A DNA stretch of 64,000 nt from Enterococcus pseudoavium NBRC 100491 (GTDB lineage: Bacteria > Bacillota > Bacilli > Lactobacillales > Enterococcaceae), in assembly GCF_001544295.1 (NCBI RefSeq), contig NZ_BCQF01000004.1, positions 81,435 through 145,434 of the forward strand, read 5' to 3'. The translations under genes were made by a program, and so were the position numbers. The notes below the pieces were generated by a model. It saw only the letters and a list, made by a program, of their open reading frames with translations, made no database searches and was not told the DNA's origin. Shown in pieces: positions 35,049 through 43,476 of this stretch. Numbering within the stretch: position 1 is the first letter of the stretch; each line of letters begins with the position of its first letter.

Positions 35049-37223
35049 TTATAGTTTTTTCTGATTTAAGCTCAAAGAATTCAGTAAAACACTGACTGAA
35101 CTAAAGGCCATCGCACCTCCAGCAATAATTGGATTCAAAAAGCCTAGTGCAGCAAAAGGAATCCCAATCACGTTATAACAAAATGCCCAAAATAAGTTTT
35201 GTTTGATTTTTCTTAGTGTTAATTTGGATAAACGGATACTTTTTTCAACCGACAAAAGATCGCTGTTCATCAAGGTAATATCCGCAGTTTCCATTGCAAT
35301 ATCGGTCCCACTGCCCATCGCAATCCCTATATCAGCCAAGGCTAAAGCTGGAGCGTCATTGATTCCGTCACCAACCATGCCGACAGATTCACCTTTGGTC
35401 TGCAGCTCCTTGACAACTTGCGCTTTATCTTCAGGTAAGACCTCTGCAACAATATCTTCTGCTTTTAATCCAACTTGCTCGCCGATGTAACGAGCGGTTT
35501 GGGGATTGTCCCCGGTCAACATTTTTACCTGAAGTCCTAATTGATACAATGCCTTAATTGCATCCTTTGAAGACTCTTTGACTTGATCCGTCACTGAAAT
35601 CATCGCAAGAACTTGAGCATCATCCGTTAAAAACATTACTGTCTTTCCTTCTGCTTCTAACGCTACCACACGTTCTTCAGCAAATAAAATATTACGCTCT
35701 TTTAAGCCTCGTTTTGAACCAACAAAATATTGTTGTCCCAAAATTTTCCCAGTCACGCCTTGACCTGTCAGGCTCACAAAATTTTCTACGGGTAAAAGTT
35801 CAACCTGCTCTTTTCCATAATGATAGATTGCTTTTGCTAAAGGGTGTTCAGATTGCTGCTCCAAACTTGTCAAATAAACTAAAGCTTGGGGATCAAAAGC
35901 TTCAAAATCTGCGACGACTGGTTTGCCCTCCGTAATTGTCCCGGTTTTATCTAAAACGATCGTCGTCAGATGAGCAATTTTTTCCAAAGCTCCGCCGCCT
36001 TTAATCAAAATCCCTGATTTTGCGCCTAAGCCCGTTCCCACCATAATAGCCGTCGGTGTCGCTAAACCTAACGCACAAGGACACGCAATCACTAGAACTG
36101 AAACACTATGAACAATGGCTTGCTGCCAATCACCGCTCATTAATCCGGTAGCAATCAAGGTTACTAAAGCAATTCCCAATACCGTTGGAACAAAAATACT
36201 AGAAATTTTATCGGCGATCTGCTGGATTGGAGCTTTTTCTCCTTGGGCATCTTCTACCATCCGGATAATCCGAGAGAGCACAGTCATGCTGCCGACTTGC
36301 GTTGCGGTAATTTGGATGCTGCCAGTCGTATTAACGGTTCCACCAAAAACCTGATCCTCAACCTTTTTATCGACTGGCAAACTCTCACCTGTCAACATGC
36401 TCTCATCGATAGTGGTTTGTCCATTCAGAATCTTCCCGTCAACTGGAATCTGTTCCCCAGGACGAACACGTAGAATATCGCCGACTTGGACATTTTCAAT
36501 GGCCACTTCTTTTTCTTTGCCGTCAACAATAATCATTGCTGTCTTAGCTTGCAAATTCATCAGCTGCTTAATAGCATCGCTGGTTTTAGTCTTAGCCTTC
36601 TGCTCTAAATACTTTCCCAGCAAGATTAGGGTAATGATCATTCCGCTACTTTCAAAATACAAGTCTGAATTGTGAAGATTGAAAAAGCCATTGTAAACAC
36701 TTAACGCAAAAGCCGCTGAGGTTCCCATTGCTACTAAAACATCCATATTCGGTGCTTTGGTTTTCAAGGCATGATAGGCCCCACGATAAAAGCGTTGGCC
36801 GACTCCAAATTGGATCGGCATAACTAAAATCAACTGGACGAGCGGCAAATGAAGAAAATGCACCCATCCGGCATGGCTACCTAATAACATCGCAAGCATT
36901 GCGATCATCAGAGGTGCTACTAAGACGGCACTTACAACTAAGTCACGTTTCATTTTTTTTAACTGTGCGGCCTTTTCTTGTTCAATTTTCTGCTTATGCT
37001 CGTCATCAAAGAGGATCGCACCATAACCAATCGCTTCGACTCGTTGAATCAAATTTTCCGTGGTCAGCGTATCATCAAATTGGACTGTGGCCTTTTCCGT
37101 AGCTAAATTGACATTTGCTTCCAGCACGCCTTTTGTTGCTTTCAGCTCTTTTTCCACCCGAGCGGAGCAATTGGCACACGTCATACCGGTAATCGCAAAT
37201 GTTTCTACTGTTGCGTCTGCCAA
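35049..37223 (-). CDS. copA: Copper-transporting P-type ATPase CopA (P1B-1)
   Basis: 724 aa. One N-terminal heavy-metal domain with GMTCANCS near 13-20, channel motif [17 protein letters not shown], phosphorylation site [15 protein letters not shown] (HP locus), and [11 protein letters not shown]. The start is TTG at 37223, directly after the copZ stop TAA, with GAGGTGA (inside copZ) 5 nt upstream; translation is probably coupled to copZ. It moves Cu(I) across the membrane. Confidence 0.95.
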   Translation of the reverse strand: MADATVETFAITGMTCANCSARVEKELKATKGVLEANVNLATEKATVQFDDTLTTENLIQRVEAIGYGAILFDDEHKQKIEQEKAAQLKKMKRDLVVSAVLVAPLMIAMLAMLLGSHAGWVHFLHLPLVQLILVMPIQFGVGQRFYRGAYHALKTKAPNMDVLVAMGTSAAFALSVYNGFFNLHNSDLYFESSGMIITLILLGKYLEQKAKTKTSDAIKQLMNLQAKTAMIIVDGKEKEVAIENVQVGDILRVRPGEQIPVDGKILNGQTTIDESMLTGESLPVDKKVEDQVFGGTVNTTGSIQITATQVGSMTVLSRIIRMVEDAQGEKAPIQQIADKISSIFVPTVLGIALVTLIATGLMSGDWQQAIVHSVSVLVIACPCALGLATPTAIMVGTGLGAKSGILIKGGGALEKIAHLTTIVLDKTGTITEGKPVVADFEAFDPQALVYLTSLEQQSEHPLAKAIYHYGKEQVELLPVENFVSLTGQGVTGKILGQQYFVGSKRGLKERNILFAEERVVALEAEGKTVMFLTDDAQVLAMISVTDQVKESSKDAIKALYQLGLQVKMLTGDNPQTARYIGEQVGLKAEDIVAEVLPEDKAQVVKELQTKGESVGMVGDGINDAPALALADIGIAMGSGTDIAMETADITLMNSDLLSVEKSIRLSKLTLRKIKQNLFWAFCYNVIGIPFAALGFLNPIIAGGAMAFSSVSVLLNSLSLNQKKL

Positions 37224-37433
37224 TTAGATCACCTCAGTTTCATACCCTGCTTCAGTCACTGCTGCGGCAATTTGATCGGCGGAAACCTTCGCTTCATCGA
37301 ATTTAATGACACCTTGATTTTTCTTTAGATTGATCTTTACTTTGTCGATTCCATCCAATTGATTAATCGCTTTCTCCACATTTGCTACACAGTGATTACA
37401 GCTCATTCCATTGATTGCGAATTGTTTTTTCAT
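37224..37433 (-). CDS. copZ: Copper chaperone CopZ
   Basis: 69 aa single heavy-metal-associated domain. The Cu(I) site is GMSCNHC near residues 9-15. In E. hirae CopZ delivers copper to the CopY repressor, displacing zinc and opening the operon. The length and position between copY and copA match that system. Confidence 0.96.
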   Translation of the reverse strand: MKKQFAINGMSCNHCVANVEKAINQLDGIDKVKINLKKNQGVIKFDEAKVSADQIAAAVTEAGYETEVI

Positions 37434-37484
37434 ACTATTATTCTCCCATTCTTATTGATTTATTTTATTATGGCACTGTCCTTA

Positions 37485-37925
37485 TTACTTATGATGGTTG
37501 CATTCACATTGGCCAGGAATACAATTACATTCGATCTTTTCGACTGTCTTCTTATTTATTAACTGCGCGTTGATCCTTTCAACATCAGCCGCTGTCAATT
37601 CAGCCTCGGCAATCAAATCAGCAATCGTTTCTCCAATTCGTTTTGCACAAATATGAGAAAATAAATTCTCCGTTGCACTCTTGACCGTTTCACCTTCACT
37701 GATGGCTGGGTGATAAATATATTTTTTCCCGGCTTGTTCTGTTCGAACGGCTTCTTTTTTTACCAAACGTCCCAGCAATGTTTTGATTGTCGCCGGCTTC
37801 CATTCCATGGTTTGGCCTAAAATGTCGATAATCTCCTGGGCGGTGGTTGATCCTTGTGTCCAGATCACCCGCATCACTTCCCATTCCGAATCGCTGATTT
37901 TGATTGGTGCAATCGTCATGCTCAT
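37485..37925 (-). CDS. copY: Copper-responsive repressor CopY
   Basis: 146 aa BlaI/MecI-family winged-helix repressor ([20 protein letters not shown] near 9-28). The C-terminus [10 protein letters not shown] has the CxCx4CxC metal site: zinc keeps it on DNA, copper releases it. GAGGTGAG lies 6 nt before the ATG at 37925; an ATG two codons on is farther away. First gene of copYZAB, behind two cop boxes. Confidence 0.96.
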   Translation of the reverse strand: MSMTIAPIKISDSEWEVMRVIWTQGSTTAQEIIDILGQTMEWKPATIKTLLGRLVKKEAVRTEQAGKKYIYHPAISEGETVKSATENLFSHICAKRIGETIADLIAEAELTAADVERINAQLINKKTVEKIECNCIPGQCECNHHK

Positions 37926-37945
37926 AACTTCTCACCTCTTCCGTT

Positions 37946-37996
37946 TACAACTGTAATCCACACTTTAAGTTTACAGTTGTAATCGTCATTAGTCAA
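37946..37996 (-). promoter_or_regulatory. cop promoter with two CopY boxes
   Basis: Two TACANNTGTA operators: TACAACTGTA (37946-37955) and TACAGTTGTA (37972-37981). On the minus strand the promoter is TTGACT (37991-37996), 17-nt spacer, TAAACT (37968-37973); the distal box covers spacer and -10, the proximal box lies just past the start of transcription. Confidence 0.92.
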
Positions 37997-38035
37997 CCGA
38001 TTTGAATATTTTTATCTATCAAAAGTAAACATGAC

Positions 38036-38075
38036 AAAAAAGGCTTTATGACAAAGATTGCCATAAAGCCTTTTC
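38036..38075 (-). terminator. Terminator of the cadA-like gene
   Basis: AAAAGGCTTTATG pairs with CATAAAGCCTTTT; a T run follows on the minus strand. Confidence 0.85.
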
Positions 38076-38081
38076 CATCGA

Positions 38082-40139
38082 TTATTTGATTTTCAAACAG
38101 CGCATCGCATTCAAGACAGCAATCACGGTTACACCAACATCGGCAAAGACGGCTGCATACATCGTCGCCAAACCTAGTGCACCTAAAATTAAAACTAAAA
38201 TTTTTACGCCAATCGCAAAAATAATATTTTGTTTAACGATGCCCATCGTTTTACGCGCGATTCGGATTGCTACCGGAATTTTTGCTGGTTGATCATCCAT
38301 GATGACGACATCCGCTGCTTCAATCGCAGCATCTGAACCAAGGCCGCCCATGGCGATGCCAATATCTGCCCGAGCTAATACCGGTGCATCATTCATGCCA
38401 TCACCAACAAAGGCGGTTTTTTGCCCCCGTTTCAACTCTTCTTCCAAATAAGAGACTTTGTCTTCCGGCAATAATTCACTATATACCTGATCGATTCCAA
38501 TTTTTTTGCCAATCGCATCAGCAATTCGGTGATTATCCCCCGTCAACATGACTGTCCGCTTCACACCGAGCTCTTTCACTTTCGTCAGAGCTTCCACGAC
38601 ATCTTCCTTCAATTCATCAGCAATCACTAAATGTCCAATGTATTTTTTGTCCATCGCCACATACACGATCGTGCCGATTTGATTGATTGGTTGGAAGGAA
38701 ATAGCGTATTTTGCCAACAACTTCTCATTACCGACTAAGAAATGATGTCCCTCAATCTCAACCGAAATCCCAAAACCAGCAATTTCTTCTAACTGACTGA
38801 CTGAAGATAATGGTTGGTCCACATAGTTTACGATGGATTGCGCAATCGGATGACTGGAGCTTTGTTCCGCACTGGCCACATACCGTAGAAAATCCTTCTG
38901 GTCGATAGTAGTTTCAACAGTTTGAACTTCAAAGACTCCCTTGGTCAACGTGCCTGTCTTATCGAAGACTACAGTTTCAACGTTGGCTAATGTTTCGATA
39001 TAATTGCTGCCTTTAATCAACACACCCGCCTTACTGGCTCCACCGATCCCACCGAAAAAGCTCAACGGAACAGAAATTACCAGTGCGCAAGGACAAGAAA
39101 TTACTAAAAAGGTCAGTGCGCGATAAACCCAATCGTAAAACAGCTCTCCCAAAATAAGTGGCGGAACGATCGCTATTAAAGCAGCTAAGCCAACAACAAT
39201 CGGCGTATAGTACCGGGCAAAGCTAGTAATAAAGTTTTCTGCTGGGGCTTTTTTGCTGCTAGCATTTTCCACTAGATCCAGAATTTTGCTGACTGTCGAT
39301 TCACCAAAGATCGTCGTCACTTCAACAGTGAGTTGACCACTTTGATTAATAAAGCCGCTCAAAATCTGTTCATCTGGATGAATGCTACGAGGAACAGACT
39401 CTCCGGTTAAAGCTGAAGTATCCACCATGGAATTTCCTTCTTTGACAATCCCATCTAAAGGCACTTTTTCCCCTGGTTGAATCAAAATTCGATCACCGAC
39501 TTTGATTGTCTCCGGCGCGACCTTCTTTATTTCACCATTTTGGATCAAGTTGGCTGAATCCGGTCGAATCGCTAATAATGAACTGATGGATTTTCTTGAT
39601 TTTGCTACCGCATAATCTTGGAAAAACTCACCGACTTGATAAAACAACATCACCGCCACTGCTTCCGGATACTCCCCAATCACAATGGCTCCAACTGTCG
39701 CAACTGCCATCAAAAAATTCTCATCGAAGATCTCCCCATGAAAAATATTGGTGATCGCAGTCTTTAATACATCATAACCAATCCATAGATACAAAATCAG
39801 ATATGCAATCAACTTCCACGGCATTGCTGGAGTAGAGATTACTAAAAAACCTAGCGCTACGACTGCCACTAGAATTTGAATGATCTTTCCTTTAGAACTT
39901 TCCTCCGCTTTTTCCATCTGTACACTATTGACTTCAACATCTGGCTCTAATTTATTAACGATCACTTTCGCTTCATCACTGATTCGCTCAATCTCCTTTT
40001 CAGAAGCAACGATTGTCAACTTCGTGCTCATAAAGTCCACCTGAGCCTGCTCCACTCCCTTGATTTGCTGAACCGAACGTTCAATTTTTGCTGCGCAGTT
40101 CGCACAATCTAACCCATCTAACCGATATATTTTTTTCAT
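38082..40139 (-). CDS. cadA: Zn/Cd/Pb-type heavy-metal P-type ATPase (P1B-2)
   Basis: 685 aa exporter of divalent soft metals. N-terminal metal domain with GLDCANCA near 9-16, TGES region (TGESVPRS), channel motif VISCPCALVIS, phosphorylation site DKTGTLTKG, SSHPIA and GDGMNDAPVLA. The GLDCANC domain and SCPCALV context fit CadA/ZntA rather than CopA. Monocistronic, with an ArsR-type operator in its promoter and its own terminator. Zinc versus cadmium preference cannot be read from sequence. Confidence 0.88.
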   Translation of the reverse strand: MKKIYRLDGLDCANCAAKIERSVQQIKGVEQAQVDFMSTKLTIVASEKEIERISDEAKVIVNKLEPDVEVNSVQMEKAEESSKGKIIQILVAVVALGFLVISTPAMPWKLIAYLILYLWIGYDVLKTAITNIFHGEIFDENFLMAVATVGAIVIGEYPEAVAVMLFYQVGEFFQDYAVAKSRKSISSLLAIRPDSANLIQNGEIKKVAPETIKVGDRILIQPGEKVPLDGIVKEGNSMVDTSALTGESVPRSIHPDEQILSGFINQSGQLTVEVTTIFGESTVSKILDLVENASSKKAPAENFITSFARYYTPIVVGLAALIAIVPPLILGELFYDWVYRALTFLVISCPCALVISVPLSFFGGIGGASKAGVLIKGSNYIETLANVETVVFDKTGTLTKGVFEVQTVETTIDQKDFLRYVASAEQSSSHPIAQSIVNYVDQPLSSVSQLEEIAGFGISVEIEGHHFLVGNEKLLAKYAISFQPINQIGTIVYVAMDKKYIGHLVIADELKEDVVEALTKVKELGVKRTVMLTGDNHRIADAIGKKIGIDQVYSELLPEDKVSYLEEELKRGQKTAFVGDGMNDAPVLARADIGIAMGGLGSDAAIEAADVVIMDDQPAKIPVAIRIARKTMGIVKQNIIFAIGVKILVLILGALGLATMYAAVFADVGVTVIAVLNAMRCLKIK

Positions 40140-40185
40140 GAACTCCCCTTCTCCCTAATTTACATATGAATGTTTCCTCATGTTT

Positions 40186-40215
40186 ATTATATATGAACAG
40201 TCATTCATATGTCAA
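40186..40215 (-). promoter_or_regulatory. cadA-like promoter with ArsR/SmtB-type operator
   Basis: On the minus strand TTGACA (40210-40215), 18-nt spacer, TATAAT (40186-40191). The spacer is filled by ATATGAATGACTGTTCATAT (40191-40210), which contains TGAATG-AC-TGTTCA, close to the 6-2-6 TGAACA-N2-TGTTCA site of CzrA/CadC/SmtB repressors. No ArsR-family gene lies in the window. Confidence 0.8.
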
Positions 40216-40314
40216 GCGGAAAAAGAAAGCTTTTTCAAGAATTATTTCTTTAGAAACCGTTCTTTCTTTAGCTAATAAAAAGCAATTAAACTGCCAAATT
40301 TTATTTACATTAAA

Positions 40315-40355
40315 GAAAAAAATTCACGCCTGTCATCAATGACAACCGTGAATTC
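40315..40355 (-). terminator. Terminator after asnS
   Basis: AATTCACG and TTGTCAT pair with ATGACA and CGTGAATT in a bulged stem, followed by T7 on the minus strand. Confidence 0.82.
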
Positions 40356-40365
40356 TTCAATATTT

Positions 40366-41664
40366 TTATGGATAAATACGATTCAATAGACGTGGGAATG
40401 GAATGGCTTCACGTACATGATCAATCCCTGAGATAAAGGTAATCGTCCGTTCTAAGCCTAAACCAAAACCTGAATGCGGCACGGTACCATATTTACGTAA
40501 ATCTAAATACCATGCATATTCTTCTTCGTTCAGTCCAGCTTCACGAATTTGTTCTAACAAGTAATCATAGTCAGTCGCACGTTCTGAACCACCGATGATT
40601 TCACCGTAACCTTCTGGTGCAATCATATCCGCACAGATCACTACATCATCACGAGTTGGATGTGGTTTCATATAGAACGGTTTGATCGCTTTTGGATAGT
40701 TCAAAATGAAAACGGGACGGTCAAATGAGTTCGCGATAAAGGTTTCATGCGGTGAGCCAAAATCGTCACCCCAAGTAATATCATCAAAGCCATTTTTATT
40801 CAATAACTCAACGGCTTCATCATAAGAAATCCGTGGATAAGGCAATTTTGTATAGTTTTTCAAAATTTCTTTATCCCGGCCCAATACATCTAAAGCATAT
40901 TCGCAATTATCTAGGACACTTTGAACCAAGTAAGCCACATATTGTTCTTGGACTTCCAAGCTTTCTTCTTGGTGCATGAAGGCCATTTCTGGTTCGATCA
41001 TCCAAAACTCGATCAAATGACGACGTGTTTTAGATTTTTCTGCCCGGAATGTTGGACCAAAGGAGAAGACTTTCCCCATTGCCATAGCAGCGGCTTCCAT
41101 GTATAGCTGTCCACTTTGAGATAAATAAGCTTTTTGATCAAAATAGTTCGTTTCAAATAAGTCACTAGTACCTTCTGGCGCTGAACCCGTTAAGATCGGT
41201 GGATCAACTTTCACGAAACCGTTATTGTTGAAGAATTCATAAGTTGCTCGAATCACTTCGTTACGAATCAACATGATCGCATGCTGTTGAGATGACCGCA
41301 ACCATAAATGACGATGGTCCATCAAGAAGTCCACGCCATGTTCTTTTGGTGTAATCGGATAATCATGGCTTTCACCAATCACTTCAATCTCTTTGACGCC
41401 TAATTCATAACCAAATTTTGAACGAGTATCTTCCCGAATTTCTCCGGTCACGATGATTGACGTTTCTTGTGTCAATTCTTTGGCTAAATGAAAAACTTCT
41501 TCTGATACTTCGCTTTTGACTACGACAGCTTGAAAATAAGCAGTCCCATCACGCAATTGTAAAAAAGAAATTTTTCCGCTTGAGCGTTTGTTAGCTACCC
41601 AAGCACCAATTTTTACTGTTTCGCCAACATGATTCTTGGCATCGATAATTTGAATCTGTTCCAC
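40366..41664 (-). CDS. asnS: Asparaginyl-tRNA synthetase
   Basis: 432 aa class IIb synthetase charging tRNA-Asn. The N-terminal OB-fold ([20 protein letters not shown]) is followed by motif 1 ([10 protein letters not shown]), motif 2 ([19 protein letters not shown]) and motif 3 ([10 protein letters not shown]). Last gene of dinG-ypmB-aspB-asnS, the same order as in Bacillus subtilis. The 39-nt gap to aspB leaves no room for a T-box leader. Confidence 0.97.
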   Translation of the reverse strand: MEQIQIIDAKNHVGETVKIGAWVANKRSSGKISFLQLRDGTAYFQAVVVKSEVSEEVFHLAKELTQETSIIVTGEIREDTRSKFGYELGVKEIEVIGESHDYPITPKEHGVDFLMDHRHLWLRSSQQHAIMLIRNEVIRATYEFFNNNGFVKVDPPILTGSAPEGTSDLFETNYFDQKAYLSQSGQLYMEAAAMAMGKVFSFGPTFRAEKSKTRRHLIEFWMIEPEMAFMHQEESLEVQEQYVAYLVQSVLDNCEYALDVLGRDKEILKNYTKLPYPRISYDEAVELLNKNGFDDITWGDDFGSPHETFIANSFDRPVFILNYPKAIKPFYMKPHPTRDDVVICADMIAPEGYGEIIGGSERATDYDYLLEQIREAGLNEEEYAWYLDLRKYGTVPHSGFGLGLERTITFISGIDHVREAIPFPRLLNRIYP

Positions 41665-41703
41665 AAATGTCTCTCCTAACTTATTTATCCCGAATTGCTT
41701 TTC

Positions 41704-42891
41704 TTACTTTTTACTATTTTCAATAAAGCGGCGAATCCGGACAACAGCTTCTTCTAAGTCTTCCAAGCTGGCTGAATAACTCATCCGGACACTGTCCGAC
41801 GAACCGAATCCTTCTCCTGTGACTAACGCAACTTGTTCTTGTTCTAATAAATCATTGACCCAAGTAGTCACATTATCATACCCGCCCATTTCCATTGCTT
41901 CCTTAATATTCGGAAACAGATAGAACGCGCCTTGCGGTTTTTTCAGCTTAAAGCCTGGTAACGCAGCGACTTTCGGATAGATGGTATTCAAGCGTTCTTC
42001 AAAAGCTTGACGCATTTTTTCTGCCGTCGCTTGCTCTCCGGCTAACGCTTCGATTGCTGCTACTTGGCTGACTGCCGTTGGGTTACTGGTCGCTTGCGAA
42101 GCGATCGAAGTCATTCCGCCAATAATTTCCGCATTCCCAATCGCATAACCGATTCGCCAACCAGTCATGGAATAGGTTTTTGACACGCCGTTAATGATCA
42201 CCGTTTGCTGGAATATCTCGTCAGATAATGAAGCTAGATGCGGCGCTTTGTTCCCATTATAAACAAGATGATCATAAATATCATCTGAAATAATCAACAG
42301 ATCATTCTGAACAGCCCATTCACCAATCGCCCGTAATTCTTCCTCTGTATAAATCATTCCCGTAGGATTTGAAGGCGAATTAATGATGAGTGCTTTACTT
42401 TTAGCTGTTCGCACTGCTTCGAGTTGTTCCACCGTAATCTTATAATCATTACTTTGTGCCCCTGTAATGAAGACAGGCTGTCCTTGAGCTAATTTGACTT
42501 GCTCACCATAGCTAACCCAATAAGGCACAGGAATAATGACCTCGTCACCAGCATCCAAAATTGTTTGGAACAAGGTATACAAGGCAAACTTAGCCCCACT
42601 TGTCACGATGACATTCTTGGGTTCAATCGTCAAATCATAATTTTTCTTAGTGAAATCAACAATCGCGTCCTTCAATTCAGGCGTTCCACCAGAAGCAGTA
42701 TAAAAACTAACTTTTCCGCTCTTGATTCCCTCGATTGCAGCTTGTTCAATATTTTCCGGCGTAGTGAAATCCGGTTCGCCAACTGTTAAACTAATGACAT
42801 CTAATCCTTGGGCTTTCAACTCTTTGGCTTTGGCGGTGGCGGCTAAAGTGACGGACGGTTCTAGGTTTGTTACACGCTGTGATAATTTCAT
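41704..42891 (-). CDS. aspB: Aspartate aminotransferase (class I/II, PLP)
   Basis: 395 aa PLP enzyme exchanging amino groups between aspartate and 2-oxoglutarate. It opens MKLSQRVTNLEPSVT; SNPTGMIY and SDDIYDHL bind the cofactor ring, NGVSKTYSMTGWRIGY holds the Schiff-base lysine, and VRMSYS the substrate arginine. ATG 42891 has AAGGGAG 9 nt upstream; a start 7 codons earlier lies across that site. Next to asnS, so aspartate supply and Asn charging are co-transcribed. Confidence 0.94.
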   Translation of the reverse strand: MKLSQRVTNLEPSVTLAATAKAKELKAQGLDVISLTVGEPDFTTPENIEQAAIEGIKSGKVSFYTASGGTPELKDAIVDFTKKNYDLTIEPKNVIVTSGAKFALYTLFQTILDAGDEVIIPVPYWVSYGEQVKLAQGQPVFITGAQSNDYKITVEQLEAVRTAKSKALIINSPSNPTGMIYTEEELRAIGEWAVQNDLLIISDDIYDHLVYNGNKAPHLASLSDEIFQQTVIINGVSKTYSMTGWRIGYAIGNAEIIGGMTSIASQATSNPTAVSQVAAIEALAGEQATAEKMRQAFEERLNTIYPKVAALPGFKLKKPQGAFYLFPNIKEAMEMGGYDNVTTWVNDLLEQEQVALVTGEGFGSSDSVRMSYSASLEDLEEAVVRIRRFIENSKK

Positions 42892-42918
42892 AACTGATAA
42901 CTCCCTTACCAAGATTTT

Positions 42919-43428
42919 TTAGATATTTTTAATGACTTTAAGCTCCTTGCCGTCATTAAATGCCAGCAAGTAATAATAAATCGCTCCTTGATCGTCTTTG
43001 GCGGTGACTTCCCAAGACGTTTGATCGCGGTAAATCCCTAGTGTTGCTTTTTCAAACAGTAACTCTGGATGTTCACTTTCAAATTGTTTTTCGGCTTGCC
43101 CTTCATTTAAGCCATCCTTTTGATTAAGGATTCGGATTTTCTCTCCCGATTTTGGCACAATTACAATGATTCCTTCACCATTGTTGTTTTCACCGGTAAC
43201 TGTAAAATACGTCTTCTCCCGATTGAACCAATAAAATTGATCCACCGTTTTCAAATCGGCATATTTTTCTGCCATTTGAACCGTTTCTTTTTTGGCTTGC
43301 TGGATTGGACGATTCGAACGAATAAAAATCATGGTCGCTGCCACAATGATGATTAGTAAAAAAGTCACGATCCCCAACAACCAACGATTTAGTCTCTGTT
43401 GTCCTGCACTGTTCGTATCCAAAATCAT
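42919..43428 (-). CDS. ypmB: YpmB-like membrane-anchored DUF5590 protein
   Basis: About 169 aa. One N-terminal transmembrane helix (WLLGIVTFLLIIIVAATMIFI), then a mostly beta extracytoplasmic domain with two PepSY-like repeats (KTYFTVTGENNNGEG and SWEVTAKDDQGAIYYYLL). Function unknown; the dinG-ypmB-aspB-asnS order is conserved in Bacillus. The start is uncertain: ATG 43428 is only 1 nt after AGAGGAG, a TTG at 43422 has better spacing, and TTG 43443 lies before the site. Confidence 0.8.
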   Translation of the reverse strand: MILDTNSAGQQRLNRWLLGIVTFLLIIIVAATMIFIRSNRPIQQAKKETVQMAEKYADLKTVDQFYWFNREKTYFTVTGENNNGEGIIVIVPKSGEKIRILNQKDGLNEGQAEKQFESEHPELLFEKATLGIYRDQTSWEVTAKDDQGAIYYYLLAFNDGKELKVIKNI

Positions 43429-43476
43429 ACTCCTCTCAGACAAGGTACATTATACCAAAAGAAGGACGCTCCCTCA

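Noticed and set aside
40315..41703. T-box riboswitch for asnS
   Set aside because: Only 39 nt separate aspB and asnS and no T-box sequence is seen there.
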